DNA of 64,000 bases from Mytilus edulis. Lineage: Eukaryota; Mollusca; Bivalvia; Mytilida; Mytilidae. Under the pieces are notes generated by a model. The model was given only the letters and a program-made list of their open reading frames with translations. It made no database searches and had not been told where the DNA came from. Positions 56,161 through 64,000 of the stretch are shown here, one piece after another (positions within the stretch are counted from its first letter, which is position 1; every line of letters starts with the position of its first letter). Location: assembly GCF_963676685.1 (NCBI RefSeq), contig NC_092352.1, positions 24,819,117 through 24,883,116 on the forward strand. The letters are read 5' to 3'. The position numbers and the translations under genes are program-made.

Positions 56161-56889
56161 AGATTGAGTTTAGAGTATGAACATTCGGGCACAAACATTT
56201 CAAGTTTTCAAATTGTTCTCTGAACGAGTCCTATTGAACGCATTCTTTCTCTGGAAGATGCATTGTATTTTAAAAGTTTGAAAGACTAATTGAATGTGGC
56301 CTAGGAGCGAAATAAGTTCAAAACAAAATTGCATTCAATATTAACGTTATTTCAGGACTGTTTTACCCGATTTCTGTATCAAGAGAGACAACTGTCATTT
56401 TCTGGCGTTTAAATTGTATACTAGTTTACTTTTCCCACATACTGTTAATTGTCAAGTCAATTGATAGTTTATCATTTATGTAATATATACGTCACACGAG
56501 TTGATTAACTATATAAATTGGGTAAGTACTGTATTTAATACACATGCAAGTTTAAAGGTTTATACAATAGTTCAGTTGAATAGGATATTATATGCATTTC
56601 AATGTTTGCATATATCCAAACAGGTATGCACCTTGATAAACTACATATAATATTTCCTTTTAAATTGATCCTCATAGTGTAATACCATAATGGTATTTTT
56701 AGAAAATATAGCAAAAGATAAAGGCAGTAGGAACGGTGGTGACTTCAAGACACCCATATCGGTAAGCTATTTCATCGGATTAATTGAGTGTGAATTAAAT
56801 AGGTAAGGGATACATTTTTACTTAGGGACATTTTGAATATATGCATGCGAGGAGGTGTGGGTTAGTGTCAACGGCACATAACAAAACAA

Positions 56890-57405
56890 ATTCTTAAGAC
56901 TTATGAGGCTAACTTCATACAGGAACTTCTTGGAAGAAAAAAACAGAAGTTAGCAATATCTTTTAAAATTACTTCCCGCTATATAGATGATGTTCTCTTA
57001 AATAATTCAAAATTTGGTGACTACGTTGAACTCATCTATCCCATCGAACTAGAGATAAAGGATACAACAAATACAGTTAAGTTTGCCTCATATCTTGACA
57101 TACATTAAGAAATGGACAATGAGGGTCGGTTGAAAACAAAACTTTTCGACAAAAGAGATGATTTCAGCTTCCAAATTGTGAACTTGCCATTTCTATGTAG
57201 CAACATGCCAGCAGCGGCTGCATACGAAATACATATCTTCCAATTGATACGATATTCCCGGGCTTGTATTTCCTTGATAGGGGGTTGCTATTAAACCAAC
57301 CGTTCCAAGAGGTGAAGTTAAAATCATCCCATGGTAAATATTTCGGACGCCATCACGAGTTGGTTGACCGCTATAAAATAGCCGTTTCACAGACGATATC
57401 GGATA
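56890..57405 (+). pseudogene. Reverse-transcriptase palm/C-terminal fragment, copy 1
   Basis: Reads YEANFIQELL, then RYIDDVLLNNS with the catalytic YIDD motif at 56980-56991, LELEIKDT-like, an in-frame stop after ASYLDIH (near 57107), then LFDKRDDFSFQIV and LIRYSRACIS. A frameshift follows, then YFGRHHELVDRYKI, ending at the ISDM word. 5'-truncated and broken. Its own tail is missing because a second copy starts directly. Confidence 0.75.
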
Positions 57406-58390
57406 TGCAGATTTGTTTTTGTATTCCTATGAAGCAGAATTTATCCAAGAATTGTACAGAAAGGAAAAAAGAAATTAGCCCATTCTTTTAATTTCACCTT
57501 TCGGTATATTGATGATGTACTGTCTGTTAATAATAATAGATTCAGTGATCACCTACATTTAATATATCTAAGTGAACTTGAAATTAAAGATACTACCGAC
57601 ACAGATAAATCTGCTTCATATTTAGACCTTTTTCTCAAAATGACTACTGATGGTAGGTTAAATACCAAAATTTATGACAAACGTTATGATTTTAATTTTC
57701 CTATAGTCAACTTTCCTTTTCTGTGTAGCAACATCCCAGCGGCAACAGCATATGGAGTATATGTTTCTCAATTTATACGTTACTCTAGAGGTAGCTCAAA
57801 GTTGTTGATTTTGTTGAAGGAGGAATACTGCTTTCTCAAAAGTTGCTAAGACAGGGCTATGAATCAATCAAATTAAGGTCATCACTCAAGAAATTTTACG
57901 GTCGCCATCATGAGCTGATTGGCCATTATGACAAAAGTGTGTCAGAAATCATATTTGATATTCTTCCTCAGTCATAATAACCTTCCATCATTACCGAACT
58001 GAACAAAGAAATAACACGACGGGTGCCGTACAAGGTGCAGGAAATACGTACCCCTTCCGGAGCACCTGATTTCACTCCCGGTTTTTAGTGGAGTTCGTGT
58101 TGTTTCTTATTTATTATATGTAACTGTTGATGCAAATGTCTTTTGGTTTTATGAGTCGTTGTTTACTCCTTGGTTTTGATTGTTATTGTCTTCCTTATGT
58201 CGTTACTACAATCCTATTACTTTAACTGTTTTACTATTGCTTAGTCTTTAGTTTTCCATTGTAATGTCTTGTTTACTATTATTTGTATGTTTGTCTTTAT
58301 CTTTGATAGTCTTGGCTTTGTCAGTTTATTTTGGATCTATGAGTTAGAATGTCCCTCTGGTATCTTTCGCCACTCTTTTAAGACTAAAAC
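57406..58390 (+). pseudogene. Reverse-transcriptase fragment copy 2 with 3' tail
   Basis: Begins mid-domain with ADLFLYSYEAEF-like residues, then a frameshift, FRYIDDVLSVNNNRF (YIDD at 57505-57516), SASYLDLFLKM, IYDKRYDFNFPIVNFPF, AYGVYVSQFIRYSRG, a lesion near 57795-57830, then FYGRHHELIGHYDKS and a stop at 57975-57977. The noncoding tail follows with GGAGCACCTGATTTCACTCC, GGAGTTCGTGTTGTTTC and a terminal ATGTCCCTCTGGTATCTTTC. The class (Penelope-like or other) is not decided by these pieces; no endonuclease domain is visible. Confidence 0.78.
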
Positions 58391-58494
58391 TGCTATCTGT
58401 GCACTTTGATATATTCTTGGTTACTCATCAGGGGTTGCATTAAACACTCCAGGTAAATAAGAAAATGGAAGGATTTTGTAAATGATGCACATAT

Positions 58495-59837
58495 TGTGAC
58501 AAATCTGGACTTATTATTGTTATTATTTAACGTATTATTTATTGTATATGACATATATTTATTTGAATATTGCCGGGTGGTCAACTTCTCGGGAGTGCAC
58601 AAACACTGATAAATGCATTGACTTTCATACTCATGATTTAAACTATTTGTACTTTGCAAGTGATAAGGGTCAGTTTTATATGTATATCTTGGTAATGTTT
58701 ACCTATGTAATACTTTGATTATCCCGTCATGTAGTGATTTATTTTGACAAATATCGTCGTGAAATTCAACTTGTTTACATCTGCCATGACACCGTTCTGT
58801 ACTTTCACTTTGCGATCTCATATTATTATTTGTTTAAGTTAACACTTTATCAATGCATGTGAATTGCGTATTTATTATGTTTGTGCCTCCCTTTTCATTA
58901 ACATTGTCTTTATTTATGATAGAACAGGGTTTTCATTGATCTCATTTGAGTGTAAATTCACATTGCGATAAGACGTGTCACGGTACTTGTCTATCCCAAA
59001 TTCATGTATTTGGTTTTGATGTTATATATATATGTTATATTTGTTATTCTCGTGGGATTTTGTCTATATGTGTTACATTTTAGTGTTATGTCGTTGTTCT
59101 CCTCTTATATTTAATGCGTTTCCCTCGGTTTTAGTTTGTTATCCCGATTTTGTTTTTTGTCCATGGATTTATGAGTTTTGAACAGCGGTATACTACTGTT
59201 GCCTTTATTTATTAAGCATTATATCTAATGCGTAAGGTTATGTAAATTACACCCAAGTTCATACGCCGTAGTGAGAAAGGAATTTACTGTCCGTTTAATT
59301 ATAGCATTATATAGAAATGTCCTTTTGGTTTTATTTGCTTTTAAAAATAATTCGGACAAGAAGGACAAAATGAGGACAACTCAATAATGAGTATTTATTT
59401 AATAATAACGAAATCTGATTGTCCTCTTGAACATTTCAAGCCACAAGACGTAAGAAACGTTGCTTTTGATTGGATGATTTGATGTTTACTCTAACGTCAT
59501 AGTAAGTGCCAAAAGACATAAATAGGAGTCTGTTGACAGACTTGTCATTCTGAATCAATCTCTAGAACCGTCAACTACCTTTTATATTGACCACCCGATT
59601 TATTGCTTTATCTGTTGAATGATGAATGTGTATTTGATGTTTATTATATTGAAAGAAGAAGTCAAAATACTACTAAAATAAATATCATTGTTATGTTTAT
59701 TACAAATCTGTTTCTCCACAATGCCGCCACTGGACGTTAAGCAACAATCAATCAATCAATCAATCTCCACAATGCCGTTGATTCCACTCCTCCTGAATGA
59801 TGGTTAAACAGTTTATAGTAACCCTAGGTTTGTTACA
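58495..59837 (+). repeat. 5' LTR
   Basis: Starts TGTGACAAATC and ends GGTTTGTTACA (TG...CA with short inverted TGT/ACA ends). Same length as the 3' LTR. Contains a TATATATATATG run near 59021-59032 and, near its end, AATCAATCAATC. The 88-codon minus frame in it is not a gene. Confidence 0.93.
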
Positions 59838-59840
59838 GTT

Positions 59841-59858
59841 TGGTGTCAGAAGTGGGAT
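59841..59858 (+). promoter_or_regulatory. Primer-binding site
   Basis: TGGTGTCAGAAGTGGGAT begins three bases after the 5' LTR. It starts with TGG, complementary to the CCA end of a tRNA. From general knowledge the sequence resembles the complement of a leucine tRNA 3' end; the tRNA identity needs a search. Confidence 0.75.
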
Positions 59859-59964
59859 GACAAACATAACTGTCATCCAGTGATCGAATACCTCGCCTGT
59901 GATTTTTAAGTTTGATTAGAATATTAAATTTTCAACGATTTTAGTGAACTAGTAATAATTTTCA

Positions 59965-61155
59965 ATGTCTGACGAATCTGATTCAGAAATCGAGTTTAAT
60001 ATGGATAAACGTGAAACGGTCGAGAAAAATAATGAAGACTCTGCATTAAATACAACAAAACAGGGACAAGGTGATATGGAAAGTGAATTTAATGACAACG
60101 TACGAGACGATATGGTTAGACAGAGAAATACAGTCGAGACGGAACGAAATTTTGAAGTTAATCCAGGTGTTTGGTATTTTGAAAATAATAGCGGTCATGA
60201 ACGAAAATTGGGAAATGCACCACGATTTTGCCGTGAACAGTTGCCGATTGCTGGACATCCTGCTACAATTCGCCCAGATGCTTATAGTGGATCAGATGAC
60301 TGGGAAGAATATTTTTCGCATTTTCAAGATTGTGCAGAACTAGGCAGATGGAGTATGGAAGATAGAGTATTGACACTTGCTGCAAGTTTAAAGGGCCCTG
60401 CGAGAACTTTTTATATGAGTATTCCTTCACATGAACGCCGAACTTACAGTATCCTTGTTCGACGCTTAGAAGAAAGATTCGGAAGTGCACGTCAACAAAA
60501 CCGATGGTTATCACGTTTTGAAATGAGAACGCGAAATTCCGGTGAAACAGTTGCTGCTCTCGGTGATTACCTCCGACAGATGGTACAAAAGGCTTATTGT
60601 AATTTAGATTCATTGGCACAAGAAGTGTTGGCGCTCAATCAGTTATACAAGTCGATTCCTATAGAAATGAAATGTCGATGTGTAGATCGAGAATGTAAAA
60701 CGGTCGCTGACGCTGTAGATATAATTGAAAGATATGAGGCTCTTTTGGGGGAGTCAAGTCAAAAGAAAACTAGTGTCCGCTCAGTATCCTATGAAAATTG
60801 TAGTGAAAATAACTTAGATATGGAATGGCAAAATAATGGTGACCCAAATGTCAGATTAATTTCCCAACAGCCAAATAATGACAAAACCATTCAAATGCTT
60901 TTAAGTAGAATGGATAAGTTAGAAAATCAGATTCGGAATACGAACAACCGATCCAACTTTAGATTTGGCCGCAACAATTACCAAAACGGGAGTAATACAC
61001 AGAATCAAAGGACCTGCTTCATTTGTGACTCGCCTGATCATTTTTATAGACAATGTACTATGTCTAATGGTCATGAATTTAGGGAGAATAAACCCCCGAA
61101 TTCACAGAATTTTAGAAATGTCAGACCAAATACAACTATGGAAACGGTTCAGTGA
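59965..61155 (+). CDS. Retrotransposon Gag polyprotein
   Basis: 396 residues. An acidic N-terminus (about 1-90) is followed by a capsid-like domain (about 100-265) with RPDAYSGSDDWEEYFSHFQD, LAASLKGPARTFY and LVRRLEERFGS, the typical gypsy-type Gag pattern. A linker follows and then a CCHC zinc knuckle C-x2-C-x4-H-x4-C at about residues 351-364 (CFICDSPDHFYRQC), which packages RNA. The frame is intact and the start is the first ATG after the primer site. After the TGA, the -1 frame stays open for 23 codons (from 61152, GRELTVTEVVFYVN), which looks like the opening of the protease/pol frame reached by -1 frameshifting, now cut short. Confidence 0.88.
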   Translation: MSDESDSEIEFNMDKRETVEKNNEDSALNTTKQGQGDMESEFNDNVRDDMVRQRNTVETERNFEVNPGVWYFENNSGHERKLGNAPRFCREQLPIAGHPATIRPDAYSGSDDWEEYFSHFQDCAELGRWSMEDRVLTLAASLKGPARTFYMSIPSHERRTYSILVRRLEERFGSARQQNRWLSRFEMRTRNSGETVAALGDYLRQMVQKAYCNLDSLAQEVLALNQLYKSIPIEMKCRCVDRECKTVADAVDIIERYEALLGESSQKKTSVRSVSYENCSENNLDMEWQNNGDPNVRLISQQPNNDKTIQMLLSRMDKLENQIRNTNNRSNFRFGRNNYQNGSNTQNQRTCFICDSPDHFYRQCTMSNGHEFRENKPPNSQNFRNVRPNTTMETVQ

Positions 61156-62215
61156 GACAACCGTCCGTTTATTCAATAGGTCGGGAGTTGACGGTTACAG
61201 AAGTCGTATTTTATGTTAATTAAATGATTTTTAAGATGTTGGAAATGAAATTCAGACTCAAATTATAAATAGCAGAATAAATCAAATAGGGTGTCAAGAA
61301 AAATAACAGATAATGGATTCTATATGCATGGTTCAGTTTATGGACAAACATAAGAGAACTCTGGAAAAATATGTTTTATGAAAATAATGTGATTATTTGT
61401 GATATTACCTTGATAAAATGTTGGAACAAGATTCATTATTTAAATTCGTACAGTACCAGTAAATTATCGAATATTAAAGTGACTAAGAAGGCAGGAAAAG
61501 TATTTCATATAGATAGACTCGCAGAATATAATGGAAACAGTTTAAAGTGACAAAAGAAAGTGTCTCATAATCTAACAAGAAGTAAAGTTAAAACCAAAGA
61601 AGAGGACAAGACGCCATTCAAAATTTATTGTGCTTATGTGTTTAAATGTGTATCGCTCGTTATTTTTTATTTTTTATGAATAAGATTATTCATGTGTTGA
61701 GATATAGTGTATATGAAGAAGTATTGGTGCAGTGTTGTGAATGCATCCAGTTGTTATGTGATATTTCTAGAAACGTAGCCCAGATTTGCCTATAGGGACT
61801 GATCACCCCAGAGTTGGTTGAAAAGAGGGGGTTTTCTAGAAAATTTGGTGGAATATTGTGATATTTCCAAGGTAGTTAATAATTATAGTTGCAGCGTCAA
61901 CAAAAATTATTATTTGATGTTAAAGTGATACTGTGTTTTTGTAGATAAGTGGAAGAAATTCGTGAATGGCTCTAGTGTTTCTCTATGGTATTTAAAATGT
62001 GTCCGATGTCTTATCAGAAATTGCTATGAGTGTAATAGTGAAAATTATCTACAGATGACAGAAAGATGATTTCTCTGAAGACACAGAAGTGTGGATGATA
62101 TAATTAAACAGTGTGAATATATTCCATTGAAGATTGAAGAGCATAGAGACTATAAGTGAAGAATAAAAGTACTGGTATACTGTTACCCCCAGAAAATACA
62201 GGAGTATTTTAAGAC
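61156..62215 (+). pseudogene. Remnant interior with the last codons of pol
   Basis: Around 61477-61550 a frame reads KVTKKAGKVFHIDRLAEYNG and four more residues before a stop. This resembles the C-terminal tail of gypsy-type pol, after the integrase (a HxDRL motif). Protease, reverse transcriptase, RNase H and the integrase core are missing. The rest (61551-62215) is noncoding leader to the 3' LTR. Confidence 0.6.
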
Positions 62216-62230
62216 TTGGGTGGGGGAAAT
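62216..62230 (+). promoter_or_regulatory. Polypurine tract
   Basis: Purine-rich GGGTGGGGGAAAT directly before the 3' LTR, the expected plus-strand primer. Interrupted by a T in the middle. Confidence 0.7.
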
Positions 62231-63573
62231 TGTGACAAATCTGGACTTATTATTGTTATTATTTAACGTATTATTTATTGTATATGACATATATTTATTT
62301 GAATATTGCCGGGTGGTCAACTTCTCGGGAGTGCACAAACACTGATAAATGCATTGACTTTCATACTCATGATTTAAACTATTTGTACTTTGCAAGTGAT
62401 AAGGGTCAGTTTTATATGTATATCTTGGTAATGTTTACCTATGTAATACTTTGATTATCCCGTCATGTAGTGATTTATTTTGACAAATATCGTCGTGAAA
62501 TTCAACTTGTTTACATCTGCCATGACACCGTTCTGTACTTTCACTTTGCGATCTCATATTATTATTTGTTTAAGTTAACACTTTATCAATGCATGTGAAT
62601 TGCGTATTTATTATGTTTGTGCCTCCCTTTTCATTAACATTGTCTTTATTTATGATAGAACAGGGTTTTCATTGATCTCATTTGAGTGTAAATTCACATT
62701 GCGATAAGACGTGTCACGGTACTTGTCTATCCCAAATTCATGTATTTGGTTTTGATGTTATATATATATGTTATATTTGTTATTCTCGTGGGATTTTGTC
62801 TATATGTGTTACATTTTAGTGTTATGTCGTTGTTCTCCTCTTATATTTAATGCGTTTCCCTCGGTTTTAGTTTGTTATCCCGATTTTGTTTTTTGTCCAT
62901 GGATTTATGAGTTTTGAACAGCGGTATACTACTGTTGCCTTTATTTATTAAGCATTATATCTAATGCGTAAGGTTATGTAAATTACACCCAAGTTCATAC
63001 GCCGTAGTGAGAAAGGAATTTACTGTCCGTTTAATTATAGCATTATATAGAAATGTCCTTTTGGTTTTATTTGCTTTTAAAAATAATTCGGACAAGAAGG
63101 ACAAAATGAGGACAACTCAATAATGAGTATTTATTTAATAATAACGAAATCTGATTGTCCTCTTGAACATTTCAAGCCAAAAGACGTAAGAAACGTTGCT
63201 TTTGATTGGATGATTTGATGTTTACTCTAACGTCATAGTAAGTGCCAAAAGACATAAATAGGAGTCTGTTGACAGACTTGTCATTCTGAATCAATCTCTA
63301 GAACCGTCAACTACCTTTTATATTGACCACCCGATTTATTGCTTTATCTGTTGAATGATGAATGTGTATTTGATGTTTATTATATTGAAAGAAGAAGTCA
63401 AAATACTACTAAAATAAATATCATTGTTATGTTTATTACAAATCTGTTTCTCCACAATGCCGCCACTGGACGTTAAGCAACAATCAATCAATCAATCAAT
63501 CTCCACAATGCCGTTGATTCCACTCCTCCTGAATGATGGTTAAACAGTTTATAGTAACCCTAGGTTTGTTACA
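62231..63573 (+). repeat. 3' LTR
   Basis: Same 1343-base length and ends as the 5' LTR. The one difference noticed is CCACAAG (5') versus CCAAAAG (3'), near 59453 and 63180. Confidence 0.93.
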
Positions 63574-64000
63574 ATATGTTAAATGCCGGTCCTAAGAGCG
63601 GAATTGTGTGTCAGTTGGTGTATATCTTAAATTAATGTTAAAGACCACTTAAACAGATACCAGACATCACCCCTGAGATTGTTTACTGCGATATAGTACA
63701 TGTACACTGATCTCCAAACACCGCTTACTCCGAGATGTACAAACAAAGATATACAACAAAAGTAATGTTCAGATGGCTTGGCATAGTATAGCCAAATAAA
63801 TGTTTTAAGCTTGCACTTCAAGTACAAATAAACTTAAGTGTATCCGTGCTTTGTGTTCAAATGTATTTTGCAATCTGTGCATGTTGTAGTCTTTTACGAT
63901 TCTTTATCCCCTTTATCATTCCGAAACTAATGGAACATATTGCTGGTCTTCTGATAAATTTATTTTGTAATATCTTCTTCTGAACGTATACAGCTTACTA
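63574..64000. other. Right-hand edge, no gene recognised
   Basis: AT-rich flank after the LTR element. The 66-codon minus frame at 63627-63827 is unrecognised. Confidence 0.4.

Larger units (their letters stand above)
58495..63573 (+). mobile_element. LTR retrotransposon, gag-only internal deletion derivative
   Basis: Two 1343-base LTRs bracket a 2.4 kb interior with a primer-binding site, one gag gene and a purine-rich tract, but almost no pol. The element is flanked by ATAT on both sides (58491-58494 and 63574-63577), a likely 4-base target duplication. The LTRs differ at only one position that I noticed, so insertion is recent. Probable Ty3/gypsy type from gag and pol-tail features. It would need enzymes in trans. 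Confidence 0.9.

Noticed and set aside
58393-58659. 88-codon minus-strand frame, with a partial match at 62183-62395
   Set aside because: Both lie within or across the LTRs and are accidental frames of the repeat.

Overview
This is an AT-rich stretch of animal nuclear DNA, most likely from a bivalve mollusc and probably a mussel (Mytilidae). The evidence is intron-containing genes with canonical splice sites, long repeat-filled gaps, and dispersed repeat families of a kind I associate with mussels (hammerhead retrozyme-like units, a reverse-transcriptase family with a fixed 3' hairpin tail, kilobase tandem arrays). The species call is inference; no database was consulted.

The core of the window is a cluster of otopetrin-like multipass membrane protein genes (proton-channel family). 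Three close paralogues lie on the minus strand (2425-3921, 12821-14323, 28502-30001). A divergent minus-strand gene sits at 43582-45222, and a broken recent copy of it lies at about 22110-24283. A more distant member is on the plus strand (51965-53443). The coding part is one exon in each. Most begin just after a convincing splice acceptor. For the three close paralogues I found two matching candidate 5' UTR exons upstream (a 48-49 base exon and a more distal one), so the gaps between genes are largely 5' introns.

Between the genes are mobile elements and repeats. From left to right: a complete but dead Tc1-like transposon with TIRs and TA duplication (5587-6919); hammerhead relics (8.3-9.6 kb and elsewhere); two TTAA-flanked inverted-repeat elements nested one in the other (16726-18422); a reverse-transcriptase fragment inserted into the otopetrin pseudogene (about 22446-23065); a near-dimeric hammerhead retrozyme-like element (26062-26716); a three-unit array of about 0.9-1.1 kb repeats (33137-36208); an array of about 500-base repeats with a hairpin-CTAA tail present twice (37997-42168); a short inverted-repeat element (42950-43337); a CAAC/AATC-rich satellite (49998-50846); a tRNA-derived SINE-like repeat (53627-54125); colliding reverse-transcriptase fragments (56020-58390); and a young LTR retrotransposon with 1343-base LTRs that keeps gag but has lost almost all of pol (58495-63573).

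The genes appear to work as a family of related channels that arose by tandem and segmental duplication. Comparing the duplicates shows later insertions, for example about 5.6 kb inside the 5' intron of the 28502-30001 gene. No rRNA, genuine tRNA or CRISPR array was seen.
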